A stretch of DNA of 64,000 nt from Platerodrilus igneus. Lineage: Eukaryota > Arthropoda > Insecta > Coleoptera > Lycidae. Positions 22,861 to 33,127 of this stretch are shown here, piece by piece (the first letter of the stretch is position 1; every line of letters begins with the position of its first letter). The notes under the pieces are model-generated. The model worked only from the letters and a program-made list of their open reading frames with translations, searched no databases and was not told the origin of the DNA. Location of the stretch: contig JARFIW010001750.1 of assembly GCA_036346225.1 (NCBI GenBank), positions 2,480,001 to 2,544,000 of the forward strand. The letters are read 5' to 3'. Position numbers and translations under genes: made by a program.

Positions 22861-22980
22861 TCGAGTTCCAAATAAAATTTTTGTGATTTTATTCCAGGAA
22901 ACTGGCGATCTGAGAGAGAGAGTTTCGGTGTGTGTATAAATTTAAGAGTATTTTAGAGTGTGTGAGAGTGATTAGAACGT

Positions 22981-24432
22981 ATGCAGAGAAAAGAGTGGTT
23001 AAGGAGTCAAGGAGTGGAAATTGGAAGTGACGATAGTGCATTGTGTGAGAAAATTTCGAAAATGAAAGAAGCTGGAGGCAGTAGAGATCAGTCGAGGACG
23101 GAATCAGGGGATCAAGGAAATGAGTTAATGATGAGAATGTTAGAGGAAATGCGATTAGCTAGGGAAGAATCCAATAGAAAATTAGAACAGCTAAGCGATG
23201 AATCTAATAGAGCTAGGGAGGAGTCCAACCAAAAATTAGAGCAGATAAGCGGGAAAATTGAACAAAATACTAAAGAATTTACAGAATTTAAAGATAGTCT
23301 TACCGTGAAACTGGGGGAAGTAGAAAATAGGGTGGAACAAAATGAGCGTGATATTACAAGTCTTCGACAGGAAATGGGACATTTAAGGTCCGAAGTACGC
23401 ATTTTTTGTGAAGAAGAGATTAATGTAAAAATGACTGAAGTGACGGACTCATGTAGGGATCAGTTAGGCAGGGTAGAACGCGAAGTTAGTAGTATTAAAT
23501 ACAACATGTCAAATTTAACGGGGGATGGTCCCAGATTTTCTACAGGTGGAGTATCATTGGACCAACACATGAAGTTTTATGGCGATAACAGGGTAAATCC
23601 ACAAATTTTTATTAATAGTGTAAGAAATCTAGTGGGAAATTTATTTGACGAACAGACTAAACTGAATACGATAAAGGCTTTATTAAAGGACAACGCGGAA
23701 GCATGGTACAATTTAGTAGGACAGGACATAGACACGTATCAGGACTTTGAAAACAAATTTTAAAGCACTACTGGAGTGACCACAGACAAGACCAGGTACG
23801 AGACGACTTAATCACAGGAAATTTAAGGGAGAATTTTCAGGAAGTAGGGAGCAATATGCTATACGCAAGTATAGCATAGCAAAGCAACTGAACCCACCAC
23901 TGACGGACCGACAAATTATTAAGTATTTATCACGACACTTCGAGGTAGAAATAAGACAACACGTAGAACTACAGAACATAGTGGACAGAGAAATGTTTTT
24001 GGAATACCTGCAGAGGTACGACGACGTAAGTAGTGGACGACCTCAGGATAATAGGGAAAGACAGATCAACACAGTTAGGTTTGACAATAGAAGGGACAAC
24101 TATGCTAGAATAGGGAATAGTTACGGATACCAGCGACAGAATTGGGAACAGAGACGACCATACGTTAGGAGTAATAGTTTAGGAAGGGGACCTGCACCGA
24201 GACCGGAACATACCAGAAGGAATAGTTCACCGGACATGAGGGGACTGCTAATACAGACACGGAACGAGTGGAAACGCCTAGGACATACGCTGAGGTGACG
24301 GCTAGACCAGGACCGAGTAGGAAAACAGACCTGGACAGGATTTTAGAACGCGACAGACCACTAGATTTCAGTGTAAATGTATATGAACATCCACGTGAAT
24401 TTTTCAAAATTGAGGAGGAAGTAGAGCCAGAA
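22981..24432 (+). pseudogene. A2 gag, broken by one-base homopolymer contractions
   Basis: The start at 22,981 (MQRKEWLRSQGVEIGS) is followed by a long charged coiled coil with EESNRKLEQ-type repeats (residues about 50-150) and the capsid-like domain. The first frame stops at 23,763, where A2 has four T's and A1 has five. Later breaks coincide with GGGG versus GGGGG near 24,241 and similar runs. The basic RN-rich tail (23,981-24,298) lacks CCHC knuckles. The N-terminal sequence is recognisably related to the element B gag (both have a QGVEIGS segment). Capsid/nucleocapsid role by family. Confidence 0.82.
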
Positions 24433-24441
24433 ACTGAGGAA

Positions 24442-25379
24442 TAATTATGTTTGCCAATTGTTAATATAGAAATTTTGAGAATAATGTAGAAGTATTACTT
24501 GATACAGGGGCAGAGGCGAGTTTAATATCGGAGGAATTCGTCAGCAAAATTAGGGATAAGGTTTGTGATAGAATTATGCCTATAAAGCGTAGCCATTTAG
24601 TAGCTCCAAATAAAAAGAAGTTTGCTGTAGTAAATAGTGTTGTGGTGCTTAGGATAGATATAGGAGGTTTAAGCTGTGAACAGGAGTTTGTAATTGTGCC
24701 TGGACTGAAGTTTCAGAGCATTTTAGGTGTTGACTGTATGATGAAGTTAGGGGTGTTGATAGATATGAAACGGAAGGTAATAAGGATTAAGGATAGGGTA
24801 GTGCCATGGAAGGGCAGTTATGAAGTCACAGAGGATGACACGGGGTTTAGTATTAATGTAGTAGAGGTAGAGGATGATGAAGGTAAACAGATCAACACAA
24901 TAAGATGTCCAGAGGATAGGATAGTAGAGGTTCAAGCTTTAGTACAAAAACATGTAGAATTAGTGGGGGTAGAAGCAACAGCAGCATATCGGGAGCAGGT
25001 GAAGGCGGAATTAAGTAAAGATGGCAAGTTTGTTTTTAATAAAGTAGATTTAAGGAATTCATTCTGGCGGATTCCATTGCATAAGAATTCTAGAAGGTAC
25101 ATAGGATTTTCCATAGAGGGAAAAATCGATAATTTTAAAGTAGTATCGTTTGGTTTGTCGGCAGAAAAGGAAATGATAATGAATAGGAAACAGACAAGTG
25201 TAGGGACTAAAGAAGAAGCAATATTTAAGAGTCAGGATAATAGGGATGATAAGTTTATTTTATGTGAGATAATAGGGATGATAAGTATAGATATAGAAGG
25301 AGGAGAAATAGGGATGAAGAGTATTAGGATGGTGAGAAGAAAGACTTGGAGGGTCAAGAAGCGAGTTAGATTTAAATAA
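24442..25379 (+). pseudogene. A2 pol remnant: protease and truncated RT
   Basis: The protease active-site segment (DTGAEASLIS, near 24,500) is followed by a frame from 24,576 to 25,379 that reaches the RT motif-A region and then KVVSFGLSA, after which RT is lost. The fingers segment is deleted at the same point as in A1. The final 60 or so codons are encoded by C-depleted DNA and are Arg/Lys/Glu/Ile-rich (GGEIGMKSIRMVRRK); they look like low-complexity read-out and not RT. No YxDD, RNase H or integrase is present. Confidence 0.8.
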
Positions 25380-25890
25380 CTTGATGAACAGAGGAGAGAG
25401 ATAGGTGAATTTTAGTATAGATAGAGGAATAGAAATAGGTTAGGTATAGAATAGGTGTAGATAGAAGAGTAGAAGTAAGTGTTTATAGAAAATAAAGCTA
25501 GGTATAGGATAAATATGGGAGATAATTAGGAATAGGTTTAGGATGAGAATAAAGAGTAAATGTAGGAAGAAAATAAGATAGGTTAAGTGTAGATATTTCA
25601 TAGAAGATTAGTGGAGAGTTAGGAATAGAGTAAGAGTAGGATAGGCATATAGGATTAGGTAGGGGGAAGTAAAGTATAGTGAAGATTAGTTAAAAGTTAG
25701 GAATAGGATAGGTATATAGGATGTATATAGGATTAGATGGATGAGTAGGATGAAGTTAGGGATAATTTCAGTTTATAGAATTAGGTGAGAGTTAGGAATA
25801 GGATAGGGATATAGGATAGGTGTAAATTTTTTTTTTGGATTGGAGACAAAGTAGGTAAGTTAGATAGATAAGGGTAGAGAGTGATAGGCA
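25380..25890 (+). repeat. C-depleted tract of A2
   Basis: Roughly 510 bases with about eight cytosines, made of loose TAGGATAGG and AATAGGATAGG repeats. It ends abruptly where LTR sequence starts at 25,891. Confidence 0.82.
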
Positions 25891-26520
25891 ATTGAAGCTA
25901 CGAGGACAGTGACCTTCAGGTAAATTATACTATTTTGTTTGACATTTTTGTGTGTGTTGAATTACTTTATAATTGATTTACTTTAAATGGACATTAGTGA
26001 AATTGTACTAACCATAAAATTTTAATGTTAAGATGAAATTTGCTTGTTTAAGTAGAAAGGGGTATTTAGTATTGATGTTCTGGATTATGATGAAATTTTA
26101 GGTATGTCTTTGAGCTCAATTAGACGAACCTGGTTAATTAACGTAAAGGGGTGGTAGATGCTCCCTTTTTACTCTGCATATATTGTTATATTAATTAGTA
26201 GGCATCCAACAAGGGCTTTAATTCTGGATGCACATTAAAATGATAATAAAATTAATCTTGAAATTCTTTTTAAAACTGAATTTTATGCTGAAATTTAATT
26301 TGAAAATTTAATGTATTCTGAATATTGATGTAAATAGAGTTAACGTTGATGTTTGTGGTAGGAATGTGTTGTTTAATTTTATGAATGAGGAGGTTTATAA
26401 AATTAGGTGAGCAGCCGAGGCGAAAAGAGGATCACAGCAGTTTATGACGCCCAATCGGTGGGACTAGAATTTTTTTTGTTGAAAGGAGCCAGTTCCCGCA
26501 TTCAAAGGAGCATTTCACAG

Positions 26521-26522
<2 letters not shown>
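25891..26522 (+). repeat. Truncated 3' LTR of A2
   Basis: Corresponds to the last part of the 5' LTR (homology starts at the equivalent of 22,207). It ends CACAGCA at 26,522 next to (TA)n, with a PBS-like cassette (TGACGCCCAATCGGTGGGA) at about 26,445-26,463 inside the LTR. This shows that the cassette is LTR sequence and not leader. Confidence 0.85.

Positions 26523-26570
<48 letters not shown>
26523..26570. repeat. (TA)n tract
   Basis: About 48 bases of alternating AT between A2 and the first foldback element. Confidence 0.95.
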
Positions 26571-26574
<4 letters not shown>

Positions 26575-26830
26575 ACAGGCTTCTTGGTCTGCTGGTTAAT
26601 GAAATATACTCTTTATTATAAACTAAGCTTTCGGTTTTATTTTTAAACCATTATCAAAGATACTAAAAATTAAGAAATGTTAGTATGGGCGTAAAATAGT
26701 TAAAACTTACTTACTAATGTGAGGTTTTACAATTTTTAGTATCTTTGATAATGGTTTAAAAATAAAACCGAAAGCTTAGTTTATAATAAAGAGTATATTT
26801 CATTAACCAGCAGACCAAAAAGCTTGTTAG
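26571..26830. mobile_element. Foldback element 1
   Basis: Inverted arms of about 89 bases (26,583-26,671 and 26,731-26,819) are nearly perfect and separated by 59 bases. Each arm holds a GATAATGGTTTAAAAATAAA-type stem followed by ACCGAAAG, the Penelope-like motif seen in the neighbouring elements. It has no coding capacity and is flanked by (TA)n. Confidence 0.8.
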
Positions 26831-26869
26831 TATATATATTATATTTTATAATTGCAAGGTCGTTATACC

Positions 26870-26874
<5 letters not shown>

Positions 26875-26904
<30 letters not shown>
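26875..26904. repeat. (TA)n tract
   Basis: Alternating AT between foldback elements 1 and 2. Confidence 0.9.
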
Positions 26905-26909
<5 letters not shown>

Positions 26910-27270
26910 TTTTTCTTTTCTTGGGAAATAGGTCATTTATTAAAACATTTATTCTTCTCACTTAAATAATATGTAATACTAAACATAACGCGTTTCGGTT
27001 ATCATAAACCTTGGTCACATGTAATAAAAATTCTTGGTAACATTATTTTAAATCTATTTGCATGTTGTAAAATCTAATAACTAATAGCTATTAGTTATTA
27101 GATTTTACAACATGCAAATAGATTTAAAATAATGTTACCAAGAATTTTATTATGTGACCAAGGTTTATGATAACCGAAACGTTATGTTTAGTATTACATA
27201 TTATTTAAGTGAGAAGAATAAATGTTTTAATAAATGACCTATTTCCCAAGAAAAGAAAAAATTTTTATAT
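26905..27270. mobile_element. Foldback element 2, near-perfect palindrome
   Basis: Two arms of about 183 bases meet at a centre between 27,087 and 27,088 (AATAGCTATT) with essentially no spacer. Differences between arms are a few bases. Each arm carries GGTTTATGATAACC followed by GAAACG. The RNA of either strand would fold into one long hairpin. No coding frame. Confidence 0.85.
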
Positions 27271-27295
27271 TTTAAATAAAGGTCAAGAAATATCA

Positions 27296-27297
<2 letters not shown>

Positions 27298-27329
<32 letters not shown>
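27298..27329. repeat. (TA)n tract
   Basis: Alternating AT between foldback elements 2 and 3. Confidence 0.9.
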
Positions 27330-27330
<1 letters not shown>

Positions 27331-27551
27331 CATGCCAATTTTCTGACCATATAACTTTATATTCAATTGTAACTTTCTGGGTAGTGGCTATACATTAATT
27401 AAAATAATACAATATAATATTCTTGTTTACGCGTTTCGGTCTACAAGACCATTATCAAAACTTTATTAAAAGCAAATACCATTCTTCATTAGCACCTACA
27501 AATTATATTGTATTATTTTAATTAATGTATGTCTACTACCCAGAAAGTTAC

Positions 27552-27560
<9 letters not shown>
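27330..27560. mobile_element. Foldback element 3
   Basis: Arms at 27,362-27,418 and 27,502-27,559 are about 57 bases each and nearly perfect. The spacer contains, on the minus strand, TTTTGATAATGGTCTTGT then AGACCGAAACGCG: a stem with hammerhead-like flanks but a mutated core. Flanked by (TA)n at both ends. Confidence 0.8.

Positions 27561-27590
<30 letters not shown>
27560..27590. repeat. (TA)n tract
   Basis: Alternating AT between foldback element 3 and the A-type LTR fragment. Confidence 0.9.
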
Positions 27591-27591
<1 letters not shown>

Positions 27592-27900
27592 CAAATTTAA
27601 TCTTGAAATTTTCTGATACTGAAATTTATGCTGAATTTTAATTTTCAAATTTTAATGTATTGTGAATATTGATGTAAATAGAGTTAACGTTGATGTTTGT
27701 GGTAGGAATGTGTCTGTTTTTTTTTATGAATGAGGATGTAAGTTATCTAGGGGAGCAGCCGAGGCGGAAAGAGGACAGAGGCGATTATCAGAAGAGAATC
27801 ACAGCAAATCGTAGCGCCCAAAAGTGAGGCTCGAGTTCAAAATAAAATTTTTTTGTGATTTTATTACAGAAAACCGGCCCGGATTTTGGACATTTTACAG

Positions 27901-27902
<2 letters not shown>
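27591..27902 (+). mobile_element. 3' fragment of an A-type LTR (older subfamily)
   Basis: Matches the U5 side of the LTR at 35,071 and, less closely, those of A1 and A2. It contains CACAGCA, then AGCGCCCAAAAGTGAGGCTC, then a segment homologous to the 5' UTR of A2 (AAATAAAATTTTTTTGTGA), and ends ATTTTACAGCA at 27,902 next to (TA)n. Sequence that lies outside the LTR in A2 is therefore inside it here. Confidence 0.8.

Positions 27903-27962
<60 letters not shown>
27903..27962. repeat. (TA)n tract bordering element B
   Basis: About 60 bases of alternating AT, the longest tract in the window. Confidence 0.95.
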
Positions 27963-27964
<2 letters not shown>

Positions 27965-29788
27965 CTGTAATACTCCCCTTAGTGGGTCGACCTATTATTT
28001 CTGTAATATCACGTGTCCTTACGTTGAGCGACCTATTTATTTTAATTGCTATAATACTAAATTAAATTATTGAACCACCATTTTAATCTTTCCTACAGCT
28101 TGTGATTATTTCCTCCTCCAGCTGTTTCTTAACGTTGCTATCAACTGGAATTTATCATAAACAACTTTATCGACCAATGACAAAATTCAACAAGTTACCG
28201 CCTTTGCGGGTTATCTCTGCCCTACTTAATTTGTGGCTCCTCCTCTGTACTATTTCAATCTTATGACCTCGGCTAGCATATATTTGTAATTATAAAAATT
28301 CAGTAAGTTTGGATCCCATTTAATGAAACTAATGCTTTATGTACAGCTTTGACGTTATTTACAATACATTTTCAAATTAATTCACCTTTATAAATTTCAT
28401 TTATCAACAACCATTTAATTTGTACTAAAACCCAAAGTCACCAAAGAAAACTCATTATCTTTACCAACAAATGTAGAATATTCTAAATCCGTTTTCTTAT
28501 TATTATTTCAATACGTATTCAACCCTTTGTTGACTTGTTTACAAGCATATAATATTTAGCCAATTTGATATTAAAAATAAAATAAAATTCTTGTAGAAAA
28601 CAGATGCCTTATAACTAACAATCTGACCTGGTTTTATCTTTTTACGACGACGCTTCCATTAAAATTAATCTTCCCCAATTTTCGATTCCATTCAACTTAT
28701 CACCATTATGGACCAACACCATTAAATTATAATTTTATACTTTAATCATTCTTGCCATAGACTTCAAATTTGTAATTCGTTCACCCTATACTTCAAGATT
28801 ATGTTCTTCTTTTCGCCTCGACATTTAAATTGTTTTATTGTAATCTTTCTTAACATCAAGCATTCTGGCCTATTTTCCATCAGACCTCGAAGCCCTATTA
28901 TTTTTATGTCTTAGTTTACGATTAATTCATAAAAATAATCCTACTTACGTTTTAAACGGTAATTTTCATATACACACTCATTTATTTCACTTTGTACCAC
29001 TTGTTACGTATTATTCAGTATTACTGGCAATGCACTTGGGCCTTCATTGAGTTCAAAACTGACTTTCTTATCGCGGTGCTTGCTAATATAATTTCGAATC
29101 CCCACTGCATCCGTGGTGTGGTCTAGAACCTGTCGTTTGCTTCGGACCAATCAAATAATTCCATTTCGAATATTTTCTGATGTAATGCTCTGCGTTCGTT
29201 CATAATGCCCACCTGCCTGCAGGTGTCTTCACTTATCAACATGCTGTATTTTGATAGAATAGTCGCCTTTCCATAAACAACTGATGCAATTTTACTTTAA
29301 ACTTTCATTGTTTACATGCGATTCACGCAATTTTAATCATTTCTCTTATCAAAATGGTTAGATCTTTATACGCATTAGATTAGCTACATGAAACTCTATT
29401 TTCACCTCCGTATTACTTAATCGTCTGAGACTCTTTTCTTAATGCGTGTCTAATTATTCTTTATCATTTATACGCGTGCTTCCACTGAAAAATATTCTTA
29501 TTCGCTTTACTTATGTCAACTGAACACTATCTACAGGGTATTTAATCTTTACCATCCGTTTAATACTGTATTTCTCATTCCTACGCCAACTATGCGTCTT
29601 CCTATGTCTTTCCTGCGTCGCCCAAAACTATTTCTACTTTGTACACAGGGTGTTTCCTACTTACTATCTACTTCTATTTCTTACTTATTTCCTGAAATAA
29701 CTACAATTTTCTGCTGCCTATTCTAATTACTCATTCTCTAGTGACCTTCACTATGTCGTGCACCCTTAAACAACCCCTTGTCACAGCA
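27963..29788 (-). repeat. 3' LTR of element B
   Basis: 1,826 bases, about 99% identical to 33,128-34,952. Two PBS-like cassettes lie at its U5 end (27,963-28,065). Confidence 0.92.
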
Positions 29789-29804
29789 TAATTCCCCCAA
29801 ATTA

Positions 29805-30185
29805 AAATATAAAATTTTATATCAATGTCCATTTTGTTGCCCAACGTGAACTTAAACTCACATTGGTATGAAATTATTATATTTTATTTCCATATTGAAA
29901 TTCAACCTTTTCATTATTAATCTCATATTTACATTTTATTTATCCCATACCTATGTCCTATTATACTATACTATTCCTATCTATGCCTATTCTTATGTTC
30001 AAATCCTATTCTATTTCTCTATGTATACCTATTCATAATTTATTTTACATTTCCTTTTATCTATTCATCTGTCCTTGCATGGGCCAATTCAATTTATCTA
30101 TTTTCAACTTCCCCCTTTTTCACTCTTAAATCTGGGTCCTTTTAATCTATATTTTCAATCCTATATTTATTATCTATCCTATATC
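29805..30185 (-). repeat. C-poor tract of element B
   Basis: The 3' internal region before the polypurine tract is poor in C on the element strand, most clearly at 29,940-30,060, with the same TAGGTATAGG style as A1 and A2. It is shorter and more decayed than theirs. Confidence 0.55.
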
Positions 30186-30878
30186 CTAAAAATCTAACCC
30201 TACTTTGAAAAATTCACACTTCCTTAAATTCAACCTTAAACCGGCTATATCTAATTCTAATATTATTCTCTCTAAATGTACGTAGTGTTCCTCTACACTA
30301 TTACTAAATATTAATATTTCATCCTTATAGTGGATACTAAATTCCTCATACAGTCCCAAAATATTCTTGATCACATTCTCTAATGCATCCGTGCTCGAGG
30401 ACAAACCAACCGGGACCACCCTAAATTGGTATAATTTTCCTTCTACCGAAAAACCCGTATATTTCCTTGATTCACGCGCTAATGGAATCAAACACAATGA
30501 ATTCTTTAAGTCTAATTTGCTATATATTTTCTTATTACCTATTCTTGCTAATATGCTCTCCATCGTTGGTGGACAATTGTATTGCGGCTTCGTTCGCTTA
30601 TTTATCTTTCTTGCATCCAAACATAACCTAATGCTATTATCATTTTTCTTCACGACGACTAATGGATTCACAAAATGTGTATTGGAGTTTTCTATAATGC
30701 CTTCACGTAACATTTCCTCAATTTCTTCCTTCACTCTATTCCTATATGCTACTGGGATAGGATATATCTTATTGTTAAACGGTTCCTCATTCATTACTTC
30801 TAACTTGTGCACATAACCCTTGGCAATTCTCGACTTCGACCCAATTAATTCTGAATGCTTATTCAATAATACATTCAC
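30186..30878 (-). pseudogene. Element B reverse transcriptase, truncated
   Basis: A 230-codon frame with the Ty3 RT order: fingers (EMLREGIIENSNTHFVNPLV, VVKKNDNSIRLCLDARKIN), motif A (YSKLDLKNSL), the FSVEGKLYQFRVVPVGLS segment and the palm motif. The palm reads YKDE where active enzymes have YxDD, so the second catalytic Asp is replaced. The frame ends shortly after the thumb start (LNLRKCEFFK). RNase H and integrase are missing. This copy cannot polymerise. Confidence 0.88.
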
Positions 30879-30936
30879 CCTATTTTTAAATCATCTGGAC
30901 ACTTAATCTCTTCACTTTCATTACCCCATTATTTAT

Positions 30937-31462
30937 CTATTCACTAAACTGATTAATATTTACGCAGTCGTCTTCTATTACTATATTCCCCTCTTCATAC
31001 CATTTAATATATTTCCCATTACACTCAATCTCTTTGCATTCCGCATTTATCTTCAACCCCAACTTATCTATCATATTCATCCCAAATATAACATCTATCT
31101 TCAGTCCAGGTACCACCATGAACTCATTTTCCCATATTCTATCCCCATTTCACATCTCAGAATTACCATTTCATTTATTACACTAAATCTCTTATTATTT
31201 GGTGCCACTAAATTACACCTTGCTATCTCTATCGCTTTATCCCCAATTTCTCTCGTTTAACAAATTCTTCCGCTACAAGTGATGCCTCTGCTCCAGTATC
31301 AATTAATACTTTAACTATTTTATTTTCCACCTTTAAATTAATTATTGGTAATAAGTTTCTCTCAAGTCTTCCTAATTCATTATCCATTTCATATTTAATA
31401 AACTCGCGCTGGTGCTCATATCCGTTAATCCGTAGAATTTTCCTTGGTTCGTCCGTACTCAA
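30937..31462 (-). pseudogene. Element B protease region
   Basis: Two frames (31,462-31,229 and 31,119-30,937) cover the linker after gag, the aspartic protease active site (LIDTGAEASLV) and the downstream GLKIDVIFGMNM segment typical of retropepsin-like domains. They are separated by frameshifts. In contrast to A1/A2 there is no stop codon between the gag-side linker and the protease. Confidence 0.75.
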
Positions 31463-32847
31463 AATCCTGATCTCGCGTCGAAGGTCCTGCCTGACTCATT
31501 CTTCCTGTATCTGTGCAATTCGTGTTCCTTAATTCCACACTATTAATATTTCTTGCTGGTGTCCGTCGATCATCCTTTTCCTGTCTATTCATTACTCCAT
31601 TGTTTCCCTCATGATTCGTTCTCTCTATTCGTTGCCTTGGTGTCTGACCATTATCCCTGTTCTGCCTAAAATCATTATTAAAGTTTCCATAGTTCCCCAT
31701 TAAAATTTCTTCCGCGATCATAATTATACCTGTTCCTTCGATAATTATTCCTAGTCTCATCATTCCTTATGAAATTCGTGCGTCGATCCCTAAAATTATT
31801 TTCCTTTCATCATCATTTTCCAAATCATCATATCTCTGCAAATAATCAATAAACGTGTCTCTATCCACTATGTTTTGCGTCGTTATGTATCGCTTTACTT
31901 CCGCATTAAAATGACTTGCTAAATACTTTATAATAATTTTATCTTCTAAAGGAGGATCCAATTGCTTCGCTACAGTAAATTTCTCAATCGCATATGATTC
32001 TCGCGTTATCCCTTTCGCCAAATCGTATCTTCCCATAATCAAATCATTTCGAATTCGATTTTGCTGGTTGTCATTCCAGAATTGACGTAGAAATTTGCTT
32101 TCAAACTGTTCAAACGTTTCTATTTCATCCTCAACTAGATTGTACCATTGTTTAGCATTCCCTTTTAATATTGCCCTGATTAAATTTAATTTGAATAATT
32201 CATCTGTGTATCCCTGTATCAACATTTTAAAATTTTTCAGAAATATCTTAGGGTTTACTTTTCCGTCCCCGTAAAATTTCGTAAATTGTTCCATTGAAAG
32301 ATTCGTTTGCATTAGCTTAATTGGTTCCCTATTAAAGTTTATTGGATTGCTTTTAAATTATTTATCTCTTGATTTATTGATCTGAATTCCGTTTCGCAAT
32401 TTTCTTCAATTTTATTTAACTTAATATTTAAATTCTTAATTTTATTGTTGGACTCACTTTCGAACTCTTCTCGTTTCGTTTTGATTAAAGAAATATGATC
32501 CCATAAACCGTCTATCTCCTCAGAAACTCTACCAACTCTCTCATTCAATTGTGCTTTCATCTCCGCGATATTATGGTTTGCTTCTTTCAGTCCATCACTA
32601 AGATTCTTAATTTTACCCTCCAATTTCTCATTGTTTTTATCCATTTTATTTTAACTGCATTTATGGCTTGCTCACTCCTATCCATCTTTTCATTCAATGC
32701 CATTAAGATATCCAACATCTTATTTTCTTGTGAAGTTCGCCTCTCTTCACTGGAACTGGTTTCCTGAATTATAACGCTCTCCTGGGATCCTATCTCTACT
32801 CCTTGTTGTCTCAAAACCTCCCGTGTTTCCCGTATTTTCTTGTCCAT
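31425..32847 (-). pseudogene. Element B gag, broken
   Basis: Several frames add up to a gag: an N-terminal segment with QGVEIGS as in A2, a coiled coil (32,644-32,339), the capsid-like domain (MEQFTKFYGDGKVNPKIF ... QWYNLVEDEIE ... FLRQFW) at 32,312-31,767, and a basic Asn/Arg-rich tail with no CCHC knuckle (31,763-31,425). Frame changes between them are small. Structural particle role by family. Confidence 0.82.
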
Positions 32848-33100
32848 TATTATTAAATTTATATGCTAAACTTTTTAAATACTAAAATTTATCTAACTTT
32901 AAATTACTGTACAAATTTCACTATTGTTGATTGAAGCTTTTCAAATCCCCGGTTTAGTTTAATTAATTTATATAAAATCTTACAATCGTACTTTAAAATT
33001 TATTTTAATTTAATTCGCCCCTCTTAATCTCAGTTTATTTTATTGTGGTTTAATTTAATTCGCCCCTCTTAATTTCAGTTTATTGTGGTTTAATTTACGA

Positions 33101-33120
33101 GCCCCTTCGTTGGGTCGACA
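33101..33120 (-). promoter_or_regulatory. PBS-like block of element B
   Basis: Seven bases inside the 5' LTR terminus (ATTACAGCA) the element strand reads TGTCGACCCAACGAAGGGG followed by CTCG. Two related blocks, each preceded by the same TATTACAGCA/TATTACAGAA run, lie just upstream inside the LTR (GGTCGACCCACTAAGGGG and GGTCGCTCAACGTAAGG). A true primer site should start TGG; the T here may be a mutation. Confidence 0.55.
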
Positions 33121-33127
33121 TATTAAT

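Larger units (their letters stand above)
20575..26522 (+). mobile_element. Element A2: Ty3-like LTR retrotransposon, internally deleted
   Basis: Same family as A1 and nearly identical to it over gag and pol, in the opposite orientation. Order: 5' LTR (20,575-22,834), PBS-like block (22,840), gag (from 22,981), protease and RT remnant (to 25,379), C-depleted tract, and a 3' LTR truncated at its 5' side (25,891-26,522). It has the same RT deletion and the same in-frame TAA (24,442-24,444) as A1. The polypurine tract and U3 of the 3' LTR are lost. Both ends meet (TA)n. Confidence 0.87.

Noticed and set aside
26407..28073. Open frames through (TA)n tracts giving Ile-Tyr repeats (also 51,003-51,378)
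   Set aside because: Alternating TA has no stop codon in any frame. These are artefacts of the microsatellites.
29837..29853. TTGCCCAACGTGAAC inside element B on the plus strand as another primer site
   Set aside because: Wrong orientation relative to the element, isolated and lacking the CAGCA run, so likely chance.
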